NCBI RefSeq assembly: GCF_032854445.1
Contig: NC_088298.1
Location: forward strand, 3,716,160-3,780,159
Length of the DNA stretch: 64,000 nucleotides
Reading direction: 5' to 3'
Source of the DNA: Liolophura sinensis
Lineage: Eukaryota; Mollusca; Polyplacophora; Chitonida; Chitonidae
Under the pieces are notes generated by a model. It did no database searches, was not told the DNA's origin, and saw nothing but the letters and a program-made list of their open reading frames with translations. A program made the translations under genes and the position numbers. Positions 44,560 to 54,809 of this stretch are shown one piece after another; position 1 is the first letter of the stretch, and the number at the start of each line of letters is the position of its first letter.

Positions 44560-44930
44560 AATCAATGACTGATTGATTGATCGATCGATTGATCGGTTGA
44601 CTGGTTGATTAGTTGACTGGTCGATTGATTAAATGGTTGTGCTGTAACTATAGCATTTAACGTACACAGAAAAGGTTGGCTGATTAATTGACTGAATGAG
44701 AGATTGATGTACTCACAAAGGGTTTGTTGGCTGATTGATTGATTGATAGATCGATAGGTTGTGCTATATATATAACATATGATATACACACAAAAGGTTG
44801 GTAGGTAGACTGATTGGTTATGCTGTACCTATAACATTTGATTGGTTGATTAATTGATTGATTGGTTGATTGGCTGGTACATTAATTGGTTGTGCTGTAG
44901 CTGTAATATTTGATGTACACATAAGCGCTG
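44560..44930. repeat. GATT-type microsatellite with longer repeated blocks
   Basis: GATTGATTGATCGATCGATT-like tracts alternate with four copies of a longer block, GGTTGTGCTGTAACTATA, then ACATTTGATGTACACA (at about 44634, 44757, 44816 and 44888). It appears to be a composite minisatellite. Confidence 0.75.
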
Positions 44931-45281
44931 TAACATTGTAACATGACAAAGTTTTGTAAAGTCACGCATGCATGCTCTATAGCATGTTTTTGTTTTCAAT
45001 ATAAATTAAGGTTGATAATTTATATTCAAGTCATTGAAAACTTTTAATGTACAATGCATTACAAAATGAGTTGAGTGTGTGAAAACGTATACGGTTATAT
45101 ATAAACAATTGTGAAGAAAAGCATTCACATCTAACTTTCATGATGTAATCAATAACGGTACATGGGTCAGCTGAGTGCTTTCATCCACAACTATTTATAG
45201 GGAGGTGATATTAATAATGATTTTGTCAGAGATTGAACCTGATAATTTGTATTTCACGTGATGCATGTCTGTGCGCAATGG

Positions 45282-45283
<2 letters not shown>

Positions 45284-45352
<69 letters not shown>
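45284..45352. repeat. (TA)n microsatellite
   Basis: About 68 bp of alternating TA directly 5' of a SINE-like copy at 45370. Confidence 0.97.
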
Positions 45353-45357
<5 letters not shown>

Positions 45358-45369
45358 TTATTGCAGTTT

Positions 45370-45570
45370 GAAACGTATATTCTGAAGAACATTTCACGAA
45401 TACGATGACGGTTAAACTCATGGACGGAGGAAACCAGGGTGCCGGGAGTAAACAGCCGCCCTTCACCAGACACCTGCCAATCTTCAGACTTAAAGCCGCA
45501 TTCGATCCACCGAGAGGTAGGTTTGAACCTGTGACCTCATTGCTGGCGCAGCTAAAAGCCGATCGGCGAT
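45370..45570 (-). mobile_element. SINE-A-related variant family
   Basis: It resembles the SINE-A tail and body (TCTGAAGAACATTTCACGAA, TACGATGACGG, GGACGGAGGAAACC). Its head region contains GGTTTGAACCTGTGACCTCA and GCTAAAAGCCGATCGGCG. The latter segment recurs near 47425-47475, so this is probably a separate subfamily. Confidence 0.6.
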
Positions 45571-45689
45571 GGATGACTTGCCTCATGTTTGTTTGCTTCT
45601 TGGTTTCACGTTTCCTCAGGTTTCATAACAATGGTCTGGATTTATGACTGAACGGTCACATTTATGTGAAATGTGCTGGCCCCGTGTCT

Positions 45690-45890
45690 GTTGCCTAAGT
45701 CATGCTAGAATATATTCTATTATTGCAGCAAATTATTCTGTTGAATACCGCACAAATATTCTGTTAATTCAACATAAGGATTCTATTAAGACAAACAGGA
45801 TATTATGTTGAATATAACACAGTATTGTGTTGTAGTAGCAGTAGAAATTCTGTCTAAAATCACTCACACAACAAACTTAAAATTAACGTA
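45690..45890. repeat. Inverted-repeat family E, copy
   Basis: Contains CATGCTAGAATATATTCT, AAATTATTCTGTTGAATA, AATATTCTGTTAATTCAACA and AACACAGTATTGTGTT blocks. Confidence 0.7.
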
Positions 45891-46065
45891 TTATTATATA
45901 ATTATGTTTCATTTTATGATGCACAACAGTATGTAAACGATATCTTTCTCAGTCATTACAAAAAGGATGCATTGACTCCAGATGCCAAACAATAAAAAGA
46001 TTAAATCAAATATCGCCATCAAATGTCAACATCGTTTTATTCGTGAATATATAATATAACCCAGG

Positions 46066-46340
46066 GGCCTCCATGGCTCAGTCGGTTAGCGCGCTAGCGC
46101 AGCGTAATGAACCAGGAGCCTCTCACCAATGCGGTCGCTGTGAGTTCAAGTCCAGCTCATGCTGGCTTCCTCTCCGGCCGTAAGTGGGAAGGTCTGCCAG
46201 CAACCTGCGGATGGTCGTGGGTTTCCCCCGGGCTGTGCCCGGTTTCCACCCACCATAGTGCTAGCCGCCGTCGTATAAGTGAAATATTCTTGAGTACAGC
46301 GTAAAACACCAATCAAATAAATAAATAAATAAATAAATAA
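46066..46340 (+). mobile_element. SINE-A, full length
   Basis: It begins GGGGCCTCCATGGCTCAG with GTTAGCGCGCTAGCGCAGCG, carries GAGTTCAAGTCCAGCTC, and ends TTGAGTACAGCGTAAAACACC followed by a long (AAAT)n run. A clear duplication could not be fixed because both flanks are AT-rich. Confidence 0.95.
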
Positions 46341-46510
46341 TATTATCCACGTATTGTATTAATTCAACATAACCATTTTATTAGATTAACATGATATTAT
46401 GTTGAATGTGGCACAATATGGTGATATAACCAGAGAATACATTCTAGCATCACTGAGACAACAGATTTTCTGTTATAATTTAACAGATTATATTTGTGAG
46501 TGTAGCTTAT
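46341..46510. repeat. Inverted-repeat family E, copy
   Basis: Contains TTAATTCAACATAACC, GATATTATGTTGAATGTGGC, GAATACATTCTAGCATCACT, GAGACAACAGATTTTCTG and TTTAACAGATTA. It directly follows the SINE-A copy, so the SINE may have inserted beside or within it. Confidence 0.72.
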
Positions 46511-47560
46511 AAAGAATTTAAGAGTATATCGTACATGTATGCGTGTATTTGTCTGCACGCTATTTGATTCGTACCGGGTATGAAAGCATGTGATGGGCCT
46601 TGCTTTATCCGACGTGCATGCGCATACACATATGCCACTTTACAGACTGCGGGAAATCCTGTATACGGATAGGCCTACATAGCTGTGGGGTCATCGTACA
46701 AAGTCATTGATTATCAATCTGAATATATGGGGTTGAATGTCAAATGATTACGTCTGCTATCGACGTTTTGTTGGATAATGAAAAGACATTAGAAAGAACG
46801 TCTATGAATGTGTTGGGTTCAAACGTTTATTTCCGCTGATTTGAAGCCGCGTATTGAATGGAGACTATGTTTCTGTTAATAGCTGAGATATATTCAGACA
46901 GGTAAATAACAACAATTCGAACACACAACTTCATTGCTGAAAGGCGTGTGTGATTCCAGAGAGACTACATGGTGATTCAGACAGCTGGACCAACATGCCA
47001 AAGTAAAATGACAGCGAAAAATGGATTCGAACTCGCTATATCATTGGACAAAGGCCTGCCTGCAGCGAGACTGCATGGTGCTTCGTGTAGCTGGGTCATA
47101 TACAGTGTTATGGTCATCGCGAGAAGAAACAGAGCACTAGCAAACAGATGCTTTGATGCATACTGTAGTTTACTAGCACACCAAAATTCGATTCGTAACA
47201 TGAAATGATGATATAGAACCGTAATCCGATTTTAAAAAAAAAGACAATCGATCGATATCCAATTTTTTGTTATTATTTTGCACAGCAATACCTATGTGAC
47301 ATGCAGAGGTCAGATTACTGAGTGTACTGAAAAAGAACATTGGAATATGTGGAGCAAAAACCACTATAACTCTTAATTAATAAAATCTCCTGGGACAGTT
47401 GCAGCCGAAGCGGCGATAGTTGGGTTCGCGCCTGTGACCTCACTGCATGCCCATAGATATAAACCGATCGGTTGAAACGTGAATCAGGTTTTGAACAGCC
47501 TAGCTATTACCATCATCTTTCGTGGTATACCCTATGCTCTCAAACAATAATCTGTGAAAT
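46511..47560. other. Intergenic stretch, only weak tRNA-like remnants
   Basis: Weak B-box-like strings occur near 47025 (GGATTCGAACTCGC, minus-strand sense) and 47425 (GGGTTCGCGCC). They suggest old SINE debris. No gene was recognised. Confidence 0.35.
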
Positions 47561-47564
47561 TAAC

Positions 47565-47765
47565 GGTAAGTCTGTTGTCTTAGTGATGATAGAATATATA
47601 CTGCTATCGCAGCTGATTGTTCTGTTAAATCTGTTGGATTATTCTGTTGAATATAACACATCATTGTGTTACAATAACAGAATACATTCAAGCATCACTC
47701 AGACATCAGACTCGCTGCTAAAATTAACACTAAGTGTGTGTCATTTGTGTATTCATGCATCGGTC
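47565..47765. repeat. Inverted-repeat family E, copy
   Basis: The left arm is GTCTGTTGTCTTAGTGATGA with TAGAATATATACTGCTATCG; the right arm is GAATACATTCAAGCATCACT with CAGACATCAGACTCGC. The centre has GAATATAACACATCATTGTG. The arms are rough reverse complements, giving a MITE-like structure. Confidence 0.75.
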
Positions 47766-48018
47766 AGTGAAATTGTGGATCTATTTCACGAGATGCTTTA
47801 AACTCAACATTTAAGAGCCTTAGATGGCCCAAAATAAATATAAGATTATAAATAAATGATCATAAATAAATGGTTCCAGAACACTGCGGTCACCTCTTCT
47901 TGTGTCCACTGTATATGCGCTTATATGTAAATGGGTATTCCGAGTGTATCTCAGAAGTGAAATTAGCTCTATATAGGGATGAAAATACTATACTTTGATA
48001 GCAGGCCCGTATACGTGA

Positions 48019-48232
48019 TTTATTTATTTATTTGATTTGTGTTTTACGCCATACTCAAGAATATTTCACTGATACGACGGCGGCCAGCATTATGATGTGA
48101 AGAAACAGAGCAGAGTTCTAGGGAAACCCACGACCTTCCAGAGATTACTGGAAGACCTTTCGACGTACGCTCTGAGAGGAAGCCAGCATGAGCTGGACTT
48201 GAACTCACAGCGACCGCATCGGCGAGGCCCCT
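48019..48232 (-). mobile_element. SINE-A, head truncated
   Basis: The tail and body match well (GTGTTTTACGCCATACTCAA, GACGGCGGCCAGCATTATGA, GAGCTGGACTTGAACTCACA). The tRNA-like head is largely deleted after GCATCGGCGAGGCCCC. Confidence 0.9.
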
Positions 48233-48728
48233 AATTCGTTATATGCATTTAATCACAGCCTATTACACAGCTAGAGTGAAACATATACACATACAAATAG
48301 TTCAGAAGTAACATGTTTATGCGGTGAACAGGGATGGAGAAGCTACGGAGACTGACGATATTTATGGCATCACATTCAGTTAAAATCTCAAACTCGTAGC
48401 ACGTTAATAATTTCAATGCCCAATGTATATACAGGTACATCACAGCATATCACTTAGAAAGGCCCGCTTCCACAAAGTAGTTATTAATAACTTATTACTC
48501 AAGGTCAAAATTTCCAACGTCATTACGGGGCATATACACACTTTATATGGCGGACCCAGAAGTCCAAAGAAGACCGAACACATCTGTCCCAAAACAACAT
48601 CTGTTATAAGTTCACAATTTTAACTCCTACATCCCAACAATAAGTATTTTAATTGCATTTAATGCAAATCTGGATTCTACATGTCAAAATTGGCTTTGTA
48701 GAATTCATCGGCCACAGAAATGGCCCAG

Positions 48729-48734
<6 letters not shown>

Positions 48735-48802
<68 letters not shown>
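48735..48802. repeat. (TA)n microsatellite
   Basis: About 68 bp of alternating TA, immediately left of a family E element. Confidence 0.97.
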
Positions 48803-48806
<4 letters not shown>

Positions 48807-48820
48807 CCATTTAAAAATTT

Positions 48821-49040
48821 AATCTGTTATTTTGAACAGAAAGTGTGTTGTCTGAGCGATGCTATAATGTACCCTGTTGTTACAATAAAATATTAACATA
48901 ATATTCTGTTAGTCTAATAGAATCTTCATGTTGAATCGATACAATATGTGTATTATATTTCGCAGAACAATTTCCTGCTATAGCAGAATACATTCTAGCA
49001 TCACTCCGATAACCGGCTTCCTCTTAAAATTAACAGATTA
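48821..49040. mobile_element. Family E MITE-like element, clearest inverted repeats
   Basis: The left end AATCTGTTATTTTGAACAGA, GTTGTCTGAGCGATGCTATA and ATGTACCCTGTTGTTAC pairs with the reverse complement of the right end (TAACAGATT, ATCACTCCGATAACCGG, GAATACATTCTAGC, CTGCTATAGCAG). The element is about 220 bp without an ORF. Confidence 0.75.
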
Positions 49041-49171
49041 ATTGTTTGAGTGTATACACAATCCTGATACCTGTTTCAGGCTACTCAGGTATAAAACACA
49101 CCTATATCCAATATAATAAACCAGTTTAACTAATTAGCATTAACGGATGAGCCTTGGGTTAAACTTAATTT

Positions 49172-49301
49172 CCAACCTGCGGATGGTTGTGGGTTTCCCC
49201 CGGGCTCTGCCCTGTTCCCTCCCACCATAATGCTGGCCGCCGTCGTATAAGTGAAATATTCTTGAGTACGACGTAAAACACCAATCAAACAAATAAATAA
49301 A
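49172..49301 (+). mobile_element. SINE-A, 5'-truncated with target-site duplication
   Basis: It begins in the body at CAACCTGCGGATGGTTGTGG and ends TTGAGTACGACGTAAAACACC plus AAACAAATAAATAAA. A 14-bp direct repeat with one mismatch (TTAAACTTAATTTC / TTAAAATTAATTTC) flanks it at 49159-49172 and 49302-49315. Confidence 0.92.
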
Positions 49302-49699
49302 TTAAAATTAATTTCACTGGACAAATCACAGGATACACCACAGGATATATAAGTGTTCTAGAGATTTTATGTGTGATAGGATGTAAATCATCTCCATGCA
49401 CCATGTGACGCCTACACACGTTTATAGACCCAAACGTGCATGTATTTAATTAGTAATATGTCTATATTACATTTAGCGTATATACGTCCGTCTCTGGGCC
49501 TATAATAGACCTTTTCACGTATGTAAACAACCTGTTTAATTTCTAATTATTTAAATTAAAGCTGAAAAAATATCCACATCAATTGACTGTTTTCTTAACA
49601 GTTCACAGAAGTGTGGCTTGTGGAAACAAAAGAAGTATTTAGCCACTAATGGATTAGTGAGAATGGATCGAAATGGTAACAATGGTCCGCTAAGCCGAG

Positions 49700-50131
49700 G
49701 ACGTGAATAATAGCCAGGCTAAGGGTTTTGACGCCCCATCAGAGCCCCTCGCTGTTGAACACACACCCCGAACCACGAGGCGTATACAGCGCACGTAACG
49801 AACTGCACTTCAACAGCGTTTTGGGGCCGTATCCACTTAACTATAACTATTGAATTAGTGTAAGTACGGAGAACGGACAGCGTGGAAAATAGCTGTGGCA
49901 GTCTGAATAGAAAATTAGACGAATTAGTACAACGGAGAGAGAAAATCTGAAGGAAACCAACTCCCTTTTCTTTGTTCTTGGCTGAAATTTCTCGACACTG
50001 CGCGGAGTGGGAGTGAAGTGGAAGAGAGGCTTAGCTTGGGAATTTCCGATTGCACGAGGATCTCTCCCCTTCGCCTGTCCAGCGTTGATATCTCACGGAC
50101 AACTTACCCCAAAACCCGACAGCACAGCCAC
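49700..50131 (+). promoter_or_regulatory. Candidate promoter and noncoding first exon of right UBE2E gene
   Basis: GC content rises compared with the surroundings. A strong donor-like CAGCCAC|GTAAGTTTG ends the segment at 50131. The transcription start and core promoter motifs could not be fixed. The segment would be joined to an acceptor at 50387. Confidence 0.45.
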
Positions 50132-50387
50132 GTAAGTTTGACATTTATTCATCTGTGATAGTCATCCCTTCCAAATAACAGCCGATCGGCGTCTGTTCGA
50201 GTTTATAGCGTAGCTATTTTCTCCTCCGAAGCCGAAGGTTTCACAGGTTCGAGTTTTCGCTCAGCTATGCTCAGCCTGTTGTGTTGTTCAGTCCACTCAG
50301 TTTATATTAGAGTTCATCGAGTGTTGACGAGCGAGCGCTGTTCTTAACATCGCCAAACATCGCTCTAACTTGTGTCCCGTCTCTCAG
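50132..50387 (+). other. Probable 5' UTR intron of right UBE2E gene
   Basis: The donor GTAAGT at 50132 and the acceptor CCGTCTCTCAG ending at 50387 make a 256-bp intron lying just upstream of the coding start. Both sites are strong by eye. Short 5' UTR introns are common in housekeeping ubiquitin-pathway genes, but use of this one is inferred. Confidence 0.5.
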
Positions 50388-50439
50388 GTTTCCCGTGGGT
50401 AAGCACCAGGGTGAGCAAAGTCAGGAGACACCAGAGAAA

Positions 50440-50570
50440 ATGTCGACGACAGAACGATCGGCGGCGTCCAGAAGACGGGAAGAAAATGGTGGCGGAGAGT
50501 TCGAGGCCTGCAGCATAAACCGAAGCCCCGCTTCCAAAACAAACAAGGCGATGACCACCAGTTTAAAAAG
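50440..50570 (+). CDS. UBE2E: UBE2E right copy, coding exon 1
   Basis: The ATG lies in GAGAAAATGT (A at -3). It encodes MSTTERSAASRRREENGGGE and onward to AMTTSLK, ending in a split Arg codon at AAAAG|GTTTGT. The frame is open upstream to 50395 without an ATG, so this start is the first available. The AMTTSLK end parallels AMTTSLR of the left copy. Confidence 0.9.
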
Positions 50571-53500
50571 GTTTGTTTTTATTTTTTGTCCCAAATATAT
50601 CACCCCACATCCCTTCCAAGGTAAACACATGCAAATCTGGCTCGATTCGGACCGAGAATCTGCCTAAAAACTGCTGTGAACATGCTGAGTTTTATCACCA
50701 ACTCAAAATGCAGCCGAGGGAGGAATTTTTCAGTTGTCTACGTGCACGCGCTGCAGAGGTCACGCCTCATTTGCATATAAGATTTTACGGCGTCTCCTGG
50801 GAAAATCGTTTAACTTTCCAACAAAAGATTAGCATAGTCGTAATCTTAGCGAGCCACACTTTCTATTGATGTAAAAATTGTCTCCTATTTCTTTGTGGTT
50901 TTCTTGAACTAGCCGATGACTGCTGTGTTTCAAGAGGTCAGTGCTTCCTATAACGCTATACACTCGCCATGTTGAATGTGGAGATAACATCATCTCCGTT
51001 CTCAGTGAAAAACTTTGCACGAATTTTCACTCTTACATGCCCTTAAATCTCTTACACATCCAACAGACCGAAAAAACACAAGCCTTTTTCATGGAAAATC
51101 TGTTTTGTGATGCGTTATTGACACTGGCACATGTAAATAAATGTCAATATTGTAGTCCTAAGTTGTGGAAATGACGCATTGTTTGCTCTTTTATTAACAG
51201 ATCATCAACTAGGGCCTATAATAGCTTTTTGTTTCCTTATCACTTCATCAAATTGTCAAGTATGTTATCATCTCTTTGTCAGACGTCACTGTTCAGGCCT
51301 TTATTTCAACCACCTAATAAAATATTTTGGAAATTATAAAATGCTTGTTTTAATTCCCTCGCAAAATGCTGATGTCAACCTGTAATATGGAAAATCAAAA
51401 ATTAACGAGAAAGGTTTTTTTTTTTTTTTGTTGTGCCTTGAGGATTTCTGTAGCGTTAAAAAACAGGGTTTCACATGTATACATAAGCATAGATTTATAG
51501 TAGTGGTTTGATACATTTGTGCCATTGATTAATTTGGCGATTGATTTATTGATTTACATAATTGATAGGATCCGAAGGTTTGTCAGGCCCCTGGCTAGAC
51601 CATGCATCAATAGTTTCCACCACCGCCAGTTATATGTGTGAAGAAATTCTTGACGTAAAACACAGCCATTTATAGATAAAAGATAAGTAATTTCGTTCTT
51701 TTAAAATCGCTTTAAACATAAGATTATTTAACTCAGAAAAAGAGGCTTTGGTTGTGAAGAGGGGTGAATTATCAGTATTTTGCCAAGTTCTATAAGACAA
51801 CCATTGATAAATTAAGTCCACAACCCATTTAGCTGTCTCTGTACATTTTAAGTTAACTGCACGATACCTGATTGGTCAAAGGTTATGTAGTCCTTAGTGA
51901 AAACCAGCAAAAGCTGAACTGTTTCCAAAATTGGAGTTGGGTGAGTGGGGTGGGAACGAGAGGTGGGCACATGTATCAAATTAAGCGAGGGTCCAGGGGC
52001 CTGTAGATAAGAAAAAAGGGGACTGAAGCCCCCTTCAGACCATAGATTTGTGGCCCCTAAATAATGCAAATCATTGAGCCCTTTACTTACATGTAATTCA
52101 GTTTAAGCAATGTCTGAGTAAACTAAGGAGTCAAAGAGTAGTAGGTAAGGGACCTATGCATGAATATTGATGGACATTTTCACCTGGGTAGACTTCGATG
52201 TTTATTGTTATTATCTTCCTCATCTTTGATGCTAGCTGTGCCCTGCGTGGCTGACTAAGTGGCATTAAGTATTACATTTATATACAGCGAAGTCCACAAG
52301 ATTTTTGCCGCTGAAGCTAGAGTTGGACTCCTACATGTAATTGAGCTCTGACATAATACATAATTTTTCATCGTGTGCACTAAACTTTGTCATGGACTCA
52401 CTTACATACATGTACAAAGGTGTAGCGAATATCAGCAATCTGAGTATTTGAGATACCCTTTGATAGATGACAATAAGATTGACAAGTAGTTGAATAATTA
52501 GAGTGTTTGCTGGTCAATCCTGGCCAAGGACATACCTTTGATGACAAAAATTTGCAGTAGTTGAAATGTCCTGATGTTGTCTTCCACCTAGGCCCCTTGA
52601 TAAGTGAATAAACCAAACCCAGAAATTTACATGAAAGAAAGTTGACGGAAGGTATCAAGCATTTTTTTTACCAGCATCCTTAAACAAAAATTTAAGGTCA
52701 ATTTCAGCATTGTTTTGTTGTAATCAAGGGTGCCGTTATCAGTCGGTCTTGCAGAGCTTGAATGAGAAAATCTGTACAGACATGCCGTTTTTCAGGCGCT
52801 CTGAAACTCTGAATAGGCCAATAATGTGATAACCAGCATTAGTTTCAAATCACAGGTAATTTAGAAAATATTTCAACTCTTCAGTGCCACATCTAGTGCT
52901 GCAGCAGCTTGCTACATGTAAGTAAATGATATGCTTTTCGGGCAGTTTATTTTATTGTTCAAGATCTTCCAGCTTTTGTGCCTTGGCGCCACACCCAATT
53001 GTTCACTTTCATCTCACAAACCACAGGATGCTATTTTGAGCCCTGTCTTGTGCAGTATTTATTTCCTAAGGTTCATTTTTACGTCTGAGAGGAAACCGGT
53101 GTTGACTGGCTGACTATGCCTTGTTTTCCCTGCTGTAAAACACTCTGATTTATTATACAGAGCCTTTAACCACACCACACGCTACAATTTTGAATTGTGG
53201 AAATTATTGAGTACACATGCAGGCTGACTGACATTTACCTCATTGATCTGGCGAATCATCTAGAGCTAATGTGACATTTGTGATTTCATCTTATTGAAAC
53301 GTTGTACTTAACACTGAACATTGGATTGCCACGGACACCCTGTATACCTAGTCAGTATATAATCAATACTTGTATGTCCGTATCGTTGTAGTTGTGTTTA
53401 CCTTCACAGTGCTGTAGTCAGAAGACATTTGGAGGAGGCATTGTGGCTAGGCCTGTACTTATGGTAATTCTTCAACATTTTCGCATGTTTGCAAGATGTT

Positions 53501-54778
53501 CATTCAAGCATATTCTGAAGGTATTATTCTGTGCACATTGATTCTTTTATTTGATTGATGTTTTGCACTGTACTCAAGAATATTTCACTTATACGTCGGT
53601 GGTCAGCATAATGGTGGGAGGAAACCGGGCAGAGACCCGGGGAACCCATGGCTATCCACAGGCTGCTCGTAAACCTTCCCACGTATGCCCGGAGAGGAAG
53701 CTTGAGCTGGTCTTGAACTCACAGTGACAGCGTTGGCGAGAGGCTGCTGGGTCATTGCGCCACCCTGGCACGTTGACCACCTTGGCCATGGAGTCCCCCT
53801 ATGCAAACAGATAAAATTATGCTTTTTGTGAAGCCCTGAAATAGGCCAACCCAACCCATGTCTCCAAAATCTAATTATAAATGTGAATAAATTGCACTGA
53901 AAGTTGCGTTTTCATATGCAAAATGGTTGAGGAATCAGGGCATGTGTGTGATTTCTGAGAACCTGGATGGTTGCCCTACACATAAACTGTGGACACTAAG
54001 CCTGTTATTAATTAGCTAGTCCCATAACACTTTACAGGGTGTCACAATCTCAGTACTGATATGTAAAAAAATATATACTGGTCTCATTAAATTAGAAAAG
54101 TCATGAGGAATTAGAAGAGAGTAACTTACAGAGAAAATGAAGAAACATGCATGGTTTTGCAACAGCCCACAACTTCCACAAAAAGGATATATCTTGTCTT
54201 ACACTGAGACGCCGTCTTTTAAAAGAAAATCAAACATGTCAAAAATGTGACTGACTTACAGACTGACACAAGGATCAACTTAAAGAATCTCTTGTAGTAG
54301 CTAAAAAGTTAGACAATATATGGATAGTGCATGTGTGAGGTGGGACATCAGGAATTGTCAGGTCAAAAGTGATTTTCAACCAGGGTGACGTCCCAGCGTA
54401 CAGCATGCACCATATGTTTTATTATGTCAAAAAAACAGTACCTTTTCAAGTTGTACTTGAAATCGCCAAATTTATATGTCAGTAACTGAGCTATAACCAA
54501 CATTCGGTTGTTTGTTTTACAAACAAGCAGACGCCAGAGAGCTCTCAAAGGGAGATAAAACTGCTGTGGAATAAACGCACGTGAAGGGATAATGCTTTGT
54601 GAAGGTGACGTCGCATTCCTGGGGCACGTGGCTTTGGTACATTATGTTTTGCGGAATATCATGCGACCGTTTCTTGACAAAAGGAAATGAAGAAAAGCCC
54701 TATGAGCTATAATAAAAAATTATATTCTCAGTTTCAGCCCAAAGCTAAAAAGAAATATTATTATTGCTTTTATATGTG

Positions 54779-54809
<31 letters not shown>

